64,000 nt of DNA from Curtobacterium flaccumfaciens pv. betae. GTDB taxonomy: Bacteria > Actinomycetota > Actinomycetes > Actinomycetales > Microbacteriaceae. A model generated the notes under the pieces. It had not been told where the DNA came from, searched no databases, and saw only the letters and a list, made by a program, of their open reading frames with translations. The stretch is from positions 3,472,001 through 3,536,000 of the forward strand of contig NZ_JAPJDC010000001.1 of the NCBI RefSeq assembly GCF_026241855.1, written 5' to 3'. Position 1 is the first letter of the stretch. Every line of letters begins with the position of its first letter. Below are positions 28,339-35,906 of this stretch, one piece after another. The position numbers and the translations under genes are program-made.

Positions 28339-30230
28339 CGGCACGCACCACCGGTCGTGGTCGCGCATGAGCCGCCGGCGGTGTACGCGGCCTGGACCTC
28401 GACCTGCGTCGTGACCCCGTACGAGGTCGACACCGGCTGCAGGAACTTCGGGGGCGCCGTCGTCAGGAGCCGCTGGTCGTAGACGTAGTTCTTCGAGAAC
28501 CCGGTGTTGCCGGTCGTCGCGACCGCCCCGCGCCAGTTCTGTGCGATCGAACCGATGACCTTGAGGGTGCCGAGCTTCGAGCCGATGTCGTAGTTCTGGT
28601 TCCAGAACGTCCCCGCGTTGCTCGCGATCGCCGCCGACACGGTGATCGATTCGCCCGGAGACCGGCTCAGCAGGCCCACACCCGAACTGTTGCAGCGCGA
28701 GGTGTCCGTCACGTACCCGACACCCCACTGGTAGGTCGTCGGGTACGAGGTGCAACGGGCTGGGTTGGAGATCTCGACGGCGTTCTGGCCGACGAGCCCG
28801 AGCACGTCCTTCGTGGCGCTGAGGTAGGTGATGTCGTCGGTGACCCACACGGTCCCGGATGCCGCGATCGTCATCGCCCCGCTGAACGCCCCGCTGACGA
28901 AGACGTCGCCCGCCGTGCAGCTGTACGTGTCGGACGCCGAACCCGTCTGGTACGAGGAACCCGACGATCCCCCGTTGATCCACTCACCTGCGGCCGGGAA
29001 CCCCTGTCCGTTGTTGAACGGCTGGTTGCTCGTGTTCGTCGCCGAACCGTTCGACCGCACGGTGACCGTGGTGGTGCAGTACGTGTTCGTGTACTTCGAC
29101 GGGAAGGCCGCACCCCAGGCGTTCACGTTGTTCGACGCGGACGGGATGTCCTGCACGTACATCAGGTTCGAGGGGAGGGTCGGGATGGTGGCACCGGCGG
29201 AACTCTGCAGATCCGAGACCGCCCCGCAGAGCGCTGCGGCCTTCGCTGCGTCGTCCGCGGCGAGGACCGCCCCACTCGAGCTGTTGACCTTGATCTGCGT
29301 GGCCCGGGACCACGGCGACCACACGGTCATCTTGCCGTTCCCGAGGAACTTCACGCGGGTCGGTCCGGTGTACATGCAGCCGGGCCGCGGAACCGTCGTG
29401 GGGAGGTCGGTCCGCGTCTCCTGCGACATGTTCGTGTTCAGCGCGGGCAGACCGAGGTACGGAACCGCGGTTGCAGCACCGCCGTTGAACGTCCCCGCGC
29501 AGGTGCCGCTCGACGGGCGCACCGTCGTGTCGTGCTGTTCGACCGACCCGTTGAACACCGTCGAGCACGCCGAGGTGAAGACGTCGTTGGTCCGGATCGG
29601 CCCGTTCAGGGTGTCGGTGCCGGCGAACTGCACCGCCGTGCACTTCCCCGCGACCGATTGCCACTGGTAGGCGGTCGTGCAACCGGTCCCGGTGAGCGCG
29701 GGGTTCGAGGACTCGTAGTTGGTGAAGTAGAGGTAGTTGATGAAGCCGTCGCCCTTGAGGTTGGCCACGAGCGACCGGACGCTTCCCCCGGCCTTCCCGG
29801 TGACACGGACCCGCAGGACGCCCTTGCCGGAGTAGTCGGAGTTGTCGACCTCGTAGCGGAACCACTGGTCGCTCGAGCCGACGACCGGGGCCCAGTCCGA
29901 ACCGGAGTTGGTGAAGGCGATGTTCTTGTCGGCGTTGACGAAGGTCGACCCACTCGACTTGCTGAACTGGGCGTTCGCGTTGCCGTAGAGCGCGTAGCCG
30001 TTGTCGTTCGAGAGCTTCGACTGGTAGTCGGCGAGCCCCGCGTACGCGGCCGCCATCGCGTTCTGGAAGTTGCGGTCCGACGCGGCCTTGACCGCGCCCG
30101 AGGTGGAGACGGCGATCATCGTCGCGACGAGCAGCATCATGACGGTGCCGAAGATGAGCACGTTGCCGAGGACCATGCCGCGCTCGTCGCGCTGGGCCCG
30201 CGCGAGGACCGCGCTGATGCGACGGATCAT
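28335..30230 (-). CDS. Large PilX/GspK-like prepilin, probable pilus-tip protein
   Basis: A 631-residue protein with a class III leader: RDERG at 14-18, then [27 protein letters not shown]. Cleavage would be after Gly18. The residue at mature position 5 is Asn, not Glu, as in GspK/PilX-like subunits that cap the pilus. The rest is a large Ser/Thr/Gly/Asn-rich, Cys-containing domain (at least ten Cys) with beta-rich composition and no recognised fold; DUF-type polymer-like segments such as [12 protein letters not shown] suggest a beta helix. The ATG at 30230 overlaps the preceding gene's stop. Likely an adhesin or tip initiator; the exact role is unknown. Confidence 0.75.
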   Translation of the reverse strand: MIRRISAVLARAQRDERGMVLGNVLIFGTVMMLLVATMIAVSTSGAVKAASDRNFQNAMAAAYAGLADYQSKLSNDNGYALYGNANAQFSKSSGSTFVNADKNIAFTNSGSDWAPVVGSSDQWFRYEVDNSDYSGKGVLRVRVTGKAGGSVRSLVANLKGDGFINYLYFTNYESSNPALTGTGCTTAYQWQSVAGKCTAVQFAGTDTLNGPIRTNDVFTSACSTVFNGSVEQHDTTVRPSSGTCAGTFNGGAATAVPYLGLPALNTNMSQETRTDLPTTVPRPGCMYTGPTRVKFLGNGKMTVWSPWSRATQIKVNSSSGAVLAADDAAKAAALCGAVSDLQSSAGATIPTLPSNLMYVQDIPSASNNVNAWGAAFPSKYTNTYCTTTVTVRSNGSATNTSNQPFNNGQGFPAAGEWINGGSSGSSYQTGSASDTYSCTAGDVFVSGAFSGAMTIAASGTVWVTDDITYLSATKDVLGLVGQNAVEISNPARCTSYPTTYQWGVGYVTDTSRCNSSGVGLLSRSPGESITVSAAIASNAGTFWNQNYDIGSKLGTLKVIGSIAQNWRGAVATTGNTGFSKNYVYDQRLLTTAPPKFLQPVSTSYGVTTQVEVQAAYTAGGSCATTTGGACR

Positions 30231-30931
30231 GATGAACCCGCTCCGATGCTGGTGCCGTAGACGACGTTGAAGAGGTACAGGGTGTTCTGCACGTGGGTGT
30301 TGCCGCTCGCACCGGCTGTGGTGGAGCCGAGTTCCAGGTTCACGCGGACGGCTCGCACGTTGCCCAACTGCGCGGTCGCCAGTGTTCCGTCCGGCTGGGT
30401 CGCGAGAGTCTTGCCGTCCGCTCCGAGGTACGAGAACAGCGCGACGCCGTCGCTCGTCGGCGAGGCGATCGGACCACCCACCACCAGGCTCCGCGCCGGG
30501 GTCTGGGTCGTCGCCGGGAAGGAGTAGAAGCCGTTCGTCGCGGTGCCGTCCCACTGGTCCACGACGAGGCGCTTCGCGTCGTTCAGCGAGTAGCGGATCT
30601 GCACGGGCTTGTCGGTGCTGTTGCCGTCGAGGTTGATGTACGCGAAGAACACCACCTGCGTCGGGGCCGCCCGGGTGACCGCAGCGGCGTAGGTGCCGTC
30701 AGACTTCGGCAACAGACTCGCGGCGTGCACGTAGCGCGTGATCGAGTTCATCGCGATCGACGCCGTCCGAGCGTTCTGGTCGGAGGACGTGTTCGTCACC
30801 CCGGCGCGCAAGGTGGCCGTGAAGAACCCGCCCACGGCGACGAGGATGATCATCGACACGCTGACGGCGACGAGCAGCTCGGACAGCGAGATCCCCGCCT
30901 GCTCGCGGTGGAGGCGTCGGAGGGCCCGCAT
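30227..30931 (-). CDS. PilW-like minor prepilin
   Basis: 234 residues with a class III leader: EQAG at 10-13, then ISLSELLVAVSVSMIILVAVGGFF, giving cleavage after Gly13 and Glu at mature position 5 (Glu18). The globular part contains beta strands typical of PilW/PilJ-type pseudopilins (YINLDGNSTDKPVQIRYSLNDAKRLVVDQW). The ATG at 30931 shares one base with the stop of the PilV-like gene (TGATG). Predicted to take part in the tip complex that primes assembly. Confidence 0.82.
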   Translation of the reverse strand: MRALRRLHREQAGISLSELLVAVSVSMIILVAVGGFFTATLRAGVTNTSSDQNARTASIAMNSITRYVHAASLLPKSDGTYAAAVTRAAPTQVVFFAYINLDGNSTDKPVQIRYSLNDAKRLVVDQWDGTATNGFYSFPATTQTPARSLVVGGPIASPTSDGVALFSYLGADGKTLATQPDGTLATAQLGNVRAVRVNLELGSTTAGASGNTHVQNTLYLFNVVYGTSIGAGSS

Positions 30932-32382
30932 CACGACGTCTGCCCGCGAGGGTCGAGGGTCAGGGTGTTGTCGTAGTTGATGAGCACCAGCGCCGTCTTC
31001 TGGTTCACCATGCCGTTGGTCACCGGTTTCACGTTCGAGGCCTTCGACGCGATCTCGTTCTTCGTCGTCGACCCGAACGTCGTCCCGGAGTAGAGCGTCC
31101 ACGTGCCGAAGGGCAGGGCGATGGTCGCGGTGTCGCCGGCGGAGGCCGGGAACCTCATCGTCATGCCGGCGGCGCAGCCGGGGTCGCCGGCGGCCGGGTT
31201 CGCCGACGAGACGGCAGTGATGTAGCGGTCCTTCACACCGGTGACGGTCGCGACGCCCATCATCACGGAGGCCGACGATGGCTTGCCGGGAGCAGTGGCG
31301 ACCGACGGCGGGCTCACACCGATCGCGTTGGCCGCGTTCGGTGTCGACCAGGACGAGGGGTTCGGACTGAGGCAGCTCGTCGCACTCCCGGTGCTGTTGG
31401 AGTACGGGCCGGCGTAGACGGTGTAGCCCGAGGCGAACGGGAACACCGGCAACGACGGCTGTGAACTCGAGGTGATGTTGAGCGAGGTGCTGGCCAGGTC
31501 CCACGGCTTGACGACGTCCAGCCCGCCGGCCGTGCTCGACAGCGTCGTGGGCATGTTGGTCGGGATCATCGCCTTGGAGCCGGCTGCGTACTGCAGGGTC
31601 AGCTGACTCGACTGGTCGTACACGAACGGGACGGGCGAGCTCGCGCCGGCGGTCACCGAGATCGGCGATTGCACGGACGGCTGCTGCTGGTTCGTGTCGA
31701 TGCCGCCGGTGACGCTCGCAGAGACCGCGTAGTCGCCCTGCGACACGTTCACCGCGTACGAGCAGCCCTGTGCGTCGGTCGGGAGGACCGGCGCCGTCAG
31801 CGCTGCACCGCCACCGCCGCTGACGGGGGTGATCGTGATCCCGACACCCTCGTAGGGCGCGCCCGAAGCGGTGGTGACCGAGATGATCACGGTGCCGTAC
31901 CCGGGGTCGGTGACCGCGTCGCTCGGCGCGATCGCTGACGAGACGGACGTGGTGCTGGAACCGCCGCGCGGGTTCGGCCAGGTCACGGTCTCGACGACGC
32001 TCTTGTAGGCGAGCTTGCCGTTCGAGGTCCCGCACGCGCCGGTCGCGCCGTCGCTCTGCACCCAGCTGACCTTCCGGTCGATCGCGTACTCGACGCCCCC
32101 GATGGTCTTCGTGTTGTCCGGACCGGACTTGCTGAGGACCCGGAAGATGCCGCCGGTGGAGGCGGCCGCGGTCTGGCGGAGGGTGTCGATGTCCTGCGAG
32201 GCGAGGGCGACCGCGGTCTCGCGACCGCGATTGGTCTGCGTGAGCTGGAGGCTGTTCGCGATGCCGTAGGCGATCCCGATCGACATGACCGCGAACACCA
32301 TCATGGCGACCATGACCTCGATGATGGAGAAGCCGGCTTCGGCGTCGTGCCGGTACAGCCGGTCGTGCAGTCGCTGGAACAT
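30931..32382 (-). CDS. PilV-like minor prepilin with large Ig/carboxypeptidase-regulatory-like region
   Basis: 483 residues. Leader EAG at 15-17, then FSIIEVMVAMMVFAVMSIGIAYG: cleavage after Gly17, Glu22 at mature position 5. After a normal pseudopilin part (to about 150) come beta-rich segments: VIISVTTASGAPYEGVGITITPVSG resembles a carboxypeptidase-regulatory/Ig-like domain. A further region follows with Cys pairs and a C-terminal strand ending LDPRGQTS. Most PilV proteins are under 200 residues, so this is an enlarged form. The ATG at 32382 has a perfect GGAGGTGACC binding site; the frame continues 6 codons upstream but with no site. Confidence 0.8.
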   Translation of the reverse strand: MFQRLHDRLYRHDAEAGFSIIEVMVAMMVFAVMSIGIAYGIANSLQLTQTNRGRETAVALASQDIDTLRQTAAASTGGIFRVLSKSGPDNTKTIGGVEYAIDRKVSWVQSDGATGACGTSNGKLAYKSVVETVTWPNPRGGSSTTSVSSAIAPSDAVTDPGYGTVIISVTTASGAPYEGVGITITPVSGGGGAALTAPVLPTDAQGCSYAVNVSQGDYAVSASVTGGIDTNQQQPSVQSPISVTAGASSPVPFVYDQSSQLTLQYAAGSKAMIPTNMPTTLSSTAGGLDVVKPWDLASTSLNITSSSQPSLPVFPFASGYTVYAGPYSNSTGSATSCLSPNPSSWSTPNAANAIGVSPPSVATAPGKPSSASVMMGVATVTGVKDRYITAVSSANPAAGDPGCAAGMTMRFPASAGDTATIALPFGTWTLYSGTTFGSTTKNEIASKASNVKPVTNGMVNQKTALVLINYDNTLTLDPRGQTS

Positions 32383-32412
32383 GGTCACCTCCTCGTGCAG
32401 CATCGGAGCAGA

Positions 32413-32442
32413 AGGGCGGCCCGTCGTCCGACGGGCCGCCCT
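32413..32442 (-). terminator. Hairpin after the major pilin gene (attenuator/terminator)
   Basis: A perfect 14-bp stem (AGGGCGGCCCGTCG with its complement, 2-base TC turn) lies 16 bases after the pilin stop and 31 bases before the next gene's ATG. On the minus strand it is followed by TTCTGCTCC. Such a hairpin would let the pilin be made in large excess over the minor pilins, with some read-through. Confidence 0.75.
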
Positions 32443-32458
32443 CAGGAGCAGATCAGGA

Positions 32459-32881
32459 TCAGCAGGTGCCCTTGGCGGCAGCCAGCGCGTCGGTGATCTT
32501 GAAGTCGGTCTTCGTGGCGCCGGTGCCCTGGATGCAGAAAGCCGTCGTGGAGGTCGCCTTGTAGGTCAGTGCGTTGTCCTGGCTGCTGGTGTAGCCGTAC
32601 TGTCCGAGCGTCGCTTGCGTGAAGTCAGTGGCGGCGGGCAGCTTGCCGTTGTTGTCCGTCTGGTAGGCGATGACCGCGGTCTTCGCGTTCGCGAGGTCCG
32701 ACTTGACCGAGGCGTCCTTCGCGTTGTTCTGCACGTTCAGGTACACCGGGATGGCGATGGCGGCGAGGATGCCGATGATGATGACGACGACGAGGAGCTC
32801 GATGAGCGTGAAGCCCTTCTCCTTGTCCTCGAGGAGACCCTTGCGGCGAGCGTCGAGCTTGCCCATGAGAGCGAAGTACAT
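32459..32881 (-). CDS. pilA: Major type IV pilin (PilA-like)
   Basis: 140 residues. A long 23-residue leader ends KEKG, followed by FTLIELLVVVIIIGILAAIAIPVY, the canonical N-methylated hydrophobic helix with Glu at mature position 5 (Glu28). The globular domain is small and has two Cys (116 and 140, the last residue), forming the probable disulfide-closed D-region. It is flanked by its own upstream control region (32882-33064) and a downstream hairpin, fitting high expression. ATG at 32881; Met6 is a weaker alternative start. Confidence 0.93.
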   Translation of the reverse strand: MYFALMGKLDARRKGLLEDKEKGFTLIELLVVVIIIGILAAIAIPVYLNVQNNAKDASVKSDLANAKTAVIAYQTDNNGKLPAATDFTQATLGQYGYTSSQDNALTYKATSTTAFCIQGTGATKTDFKITDALAAAKGTC

Positions 32882-33008
32882 GGTGGTTCCGTTCTTGGGG
32901 GAATGCGATGGGAGAATGTGCCGGGGAGTGCTCCGCCGCCGCTGACAAGAGTATTCAGCGGCGATTCGGGGTGGAATCCCGAGAACGGGGGGTCCGGGCC
33001 CTCCGAAT

Positions 33009-33057
33009 TGCCCCCAGTAACGGGGGTCTCCCCTCGCGCTTCACCCCCACACGAGGG
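33009..33057 (-). promoter_or_regulatory. Inverted repeats between pilC and pilA, shared with the pilB upstream region
   Basis: Two nearby hairpins. 33009-33027 reads, on the minus strand, ACCCCCGTTACTGGGGGCA, an inverted repeat closely related to ACCCCAGTTCTGGGTGCA at 37731-37714 upstream of pilB. 33028-33057 has CCCCTCG...CGAGGGG arms. Both lie between the pilC stop (33065) and the pilA start, about 130 bases upstream of the ATG. They may terminate pilC transcription, or the first may bind a regulator. A -10-like AATACT lies near 32950. Confidence 0.55.
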
Positions 33058-33064
33058 GCGATCC

Positions 33065-34288
33065 TTACTTCACCAACGACGTGATCTGGAAGATCGGCAG
33101 GTAGAGCGCGATGATCATGCCACCGACGACGACGCCGAGGAATGCGATGAGGAGCGGCTCGATCAGGGCAGTCAGCGACTCGGTCGTCGACTCGACTTCG
33201 GAGTCGTAGAAGACCGCGATCTTCTCGAGCATGATCTCCAGCGAACCGGCGTCCTCGCCGACTGCGACCATTTGCGAGACCATTGCCGGGAAAATGTTTT
33301 CCCGCGCCAACGGCGCCGCAATTGATTCGCCTTTTCGGACGTCTTCAGCAACGCGCTCGAGTGCTTTCTGGACCACGAAGTTGTTCGACACCTGACCGAC
33401 GATCGACAATGCCTGCAGAATCGGCACGCCAGCGCCGATCATGTTCGAGAAGTTCCGCGCGAACCGCGCGATGACGATCTTGCGGGTCAGTCCACCGAAC
33501 ACCGGCAGGCGGAGCATGATCGGGTCGCGGAAGCTCCGGAAGCGATCCGTGTTCTTGTTCGCCCGGAACCACAGCCAGCCGACGATCACGGCGACCGCCA
33601 GGACCGGTGCGAGCCAGCGCATCGCGTGCGACAGGGTCACCAGGACCTGCGTCGGCAACGGCAGCTGCCCGCCGAGCGACGAGAACATGTCCTGGAAGAT
33701 CGGGACGATGAAGATGAGCATGATCACGACGGCGGCAAGTGACATGCACAGCACCACCACCGGGTAGGTCATCGCCGACTTGATCGTCGAGCGGAGCTTG
33801 TGCTCCTTCTCGAAGTTCGTCGCGATGGAGTCCATGGCCTGGTCGAGGAAGCCGCCGGTCTCTCCTGCACGGATCATGTTGATCATGATCGGCGGGAAGT
33901 CGACCGGGTACTTCGCGACGGCGTCGGAGAACGAGACGCCGCGCTCGACGTCGTCACGGACCTTGCCGAGGATGTCCTTGAGCTTCTTGTTCTCGGTCTG
34001 GTCGGACAGGATCGTGAGGGTCCGCAGCAGCGAGAGGCCCGAGGTGAGCATCGTCGAGGCCTGCCGCGACATGATCGCGAGGTCCTTGAGCCCGACGCCC
34101 TTCTCGAACCCGGGGATCTTGATCTCGGTCTGCAGCCCGGTGCCGGCCTTCGCCTCGGTGATGGCGATCGGCGAGACGCCCATCCCCCGGAGGCGCTGGA
34201 CGACGGCCCCTTCGGACGCGGCGTCGAGGCGGCCCTTCACGAGCTTGCCGGCGCCGTCGCGCCCGCGGTAGTCGAACGCGAGTGACAT
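33065..34288 (-). CDS. pilC: Type IV pilus inner-membrane platform protein PilC
   Basis: Polytopic platform that couples the ATPases to pilin insertion. The 407-residue product has two T2SSF domains (about 70-190 and 272-395). Each starts with a helical bundle (LAIMSRQASTMLTSGLSLLRTL; VIARFARNFSNMIGAGVPILQAL) and ends with membrane segments. The N-terminus MSLAFDYRGRDGAGKLVKG is typical. The ATG shares one base with the pilT stop. The 33265-33440 stretch is visibly lower in GC than its surroundings and holds the palindrome CGGGAAAATGTTTTCCCG (33287-33304). Confidence 0.95.
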   Translation of the reverse strand: MSLAFDYRGRDGAGKLVKGRLDAASEGAVVQRLRGMGVSPIAITEAKAGTGLQTEIKIPGFEKGVGLKDLAIMSRQASTMLTSGLSLLRTLTILSDQTENKKLKDILGKVRDDVERGVSFSDAVAKYPVDFPPIMINMIRAGETGGFLDQAMDSIATNFEKEHKLRSTIKSAMTYPVVVLCMSLAAVVIMLIFIVPIFQDMFSSLGGQLPLPTQVLVTLSHAMRWLAPVLAVAVIVGWLWFRANKNTDRFRSFRDPIMLRLPVFGGLTRKIVIARFARNFSNMIGAGVPILQALSIVGQVSNNFVVQKALERVAEDVRKGESIAAPLARENIFPAMVSQMVAVGEDAGSLEIMLEKIAVFYDSEVESTTESLTALIEPLLIAFLGVVVGGMIIALYLPIFQITSLVK

Positions 34289-35886
34289 CAGTAGCCTCCG
34301 GAGAACTTGTCGCCGAAGTCGATGCCGCTGGCGGCGATCGCGGCGGCCGAGGAGTCGGACGGGGACTCGACGCGCTGGACGAGCCGGTCGAAGCCCTCTT
34401 CGTCGTGGACCTTCTCCATCGCGGCCTTGCGCGAGATGGTGCCGACGTTGACCAGTTCGGCGAGGTCCTGGTCCATGGTGTGCATGCCGAGGTCACGGCC
34501 GGCCTGCATGGCGGAGGTGATCTGGTACGTCTTGCCTTCGCGGATGAGGTTGCCGATGGCCGGGGTGATCGTCATGATCTCGGTGGCGACGACCCGACCG
34601 ACACCGTTGGCCTTCGGGACGAGGGTCTGGCAGACGACGCCCTGCAGGGTGGCCGCGAGCTGCGTGCGGATCTGCCCCTGCTGGTGCGGCGGGAAGACGT
34701 CGATGACGCGGTCGATCGTGCCGGGTGCGCTCTGCGTGTGCAGGGTGGCGAACACCAGGTGGCCGGTCTCGGCGGCGGTGAGCGCGACGGAGATGGTCTC
34801 GAGGTCGCGGAGCTCACCGATCAGGATGACGTCGGGGTCCTGCCGCAGCACGTGCTTGAGCGCGGAGGCGAAGGAGTGGGTGTCGGCGCCGACCTCGCGC
34901 TGGTTGATGATCGACCGCTTGTGGTCGTGCATGAACTCGATCGGGTCCTCGACCGTCACGATGTGGTCGGCACGGCTCTCGTTGACCAGGTCGATGAGCG
35001 CGGCGAGGGTGGTCGACTTGCCCGAGCCGGTCGGGCCGGTGACGAGGACCAGGCCACGGGGCAGGCCGGCGAAGTCGCCGACGTGCGCGGGGATGCCGAG
35101 CTGCTTGAGCGTCTTGATCCTGGTGGGGATGATGCGGAACGCCGCGCCCCAGTTGCCGCGCTGCTGGTAGTAGTTCACGCGGAAGCGGTACTCCGGCGAC
35201 AGCGAGTACGCGAAGTCGAGTTCCTGGTCGTGGTCGAACTGCCCGGCCTGTTCGGCGGACAGCAGCGTCTTGAGTGCCGCGATGACCTTGCCACGCGACC
35301 ACGCGCCTCCGGGCACGGCCGGCCGGAGCGAGCCGTCGACGCGGACGGTGGGCGGGGCGTCGGCCGTGACGTGCAGGTCGGAGGCCCCCTGGTAGACGAC
35401 CTGCGCCAGCGCGGTGATGAGGTCGGGGTCGGCGACCTCACGCGCGTGCCGGGCGAAGTCGATGTCACCGGCCGACGCCGCGGTGGGGGCGGGAACCGGA
35501 GCGGGTGCCGCCGGTGCGGCGTGGTGGGCGCCGCTGTAGGCGATGGCCGGCAGCTGCTGGGTCGCGGGCTCGGCGTACCCGTAGGTGGCGGTCGAGGACG
35601 GCACCGCGGCGGGCGGCGTCGCCGGGGCGGTGGCGGACTGCCCCACGGGCGCAGCGACCGGACCACCCACGGGCCCGGCGATCGGGCTGGCCACGGCCGT
35701 GGCGGTGGGCGCGGGCCACACCGCCGAGTCGTCCGTCAGGTCGTAGACCTGCTCGGGCGGGGCGGCAGCAGCCGCGGCCAGACGCGCGGCACGGCGGGAG
35801 CCGACCTCGGCGCCGGGGGTGCCGGGGTGCCACCCGGCGACGGGCTCGTCGCCGGGCATGGTGATGTCGTACACGGAGTCGGTCAT
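34288..35886 (-). CDS. pilT: Pilus retraction ATPase PilT with long N-terminal extension
   Basis: Hexameric motor for depolymerising type IV pili. The 532-residue product has a 140-residue N-terminal Pro/Ala/Val-rich extension, then the PilT core: QGASDLHVTADAPPTVRVDG (166-185), Walker A GPTGSGKST (284-292), the Asp box IVTVEDPIEF, Walker B PDVILIGELRD, and the His box LVFATLHTQSAPGTIDR. The GELRDLETI segment is the PilT/PilU-type signature. The extension has two VYDxT motifs (residues 5-9 and 47-51). Start: ATG at 35886; a GTG at 35910 overlapping the pilB stop is an alternative. PilT presence means the pili should retract. Confidence 0.93.
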   Translation of the reverse strand: MTDSVYDITMPGDEPVAGWHPGTPGAEVGSRRAARLAAAAAAPPEQVYDLTDDSAVWPAPTATAVASPIAGPVGGPVAAPVGQSATAPATPPAAVPSSTATYGYAEPATQQLPAIAYSGAHHAAPAAPAPVPAPTAASAGDIDFARHAREVADPDLITALAQVVYQGASDLHVTADAPPTVRVDGSLRPAVPGGAWSRGKVIAALKTLLSAEQAGQFDHDQELDFAYSLSPEYRFRVNYYQQRGNWGAAFRIIPTRIKTLKQLGIPAHVGDFAGLPRGLVLVTGPTGSGKSTTLAALIDLVNESRADHIVTVEDPIEFMHDHKRSIINQREVGADTHSFASALKHVLRQDPDVILIGELRDLETISVALTAAETGHLVFATLHTQSAPGTIDRVIDVFPPHQQGQIRTQLAATLQGVVCQTLVPKANGVGRVVATEIMTITPAIGNLIREGKTYQITSAMQAGRDLGMHTMDQDLAELVNVGTISRKAAMEKVHDEEGFDRLVQRVESPSDSSAAAIAASGIDFGDKFSGGY

Positions 35887-35906
35887 CTGCTCGTCCTGTT
35901 CCCCGG

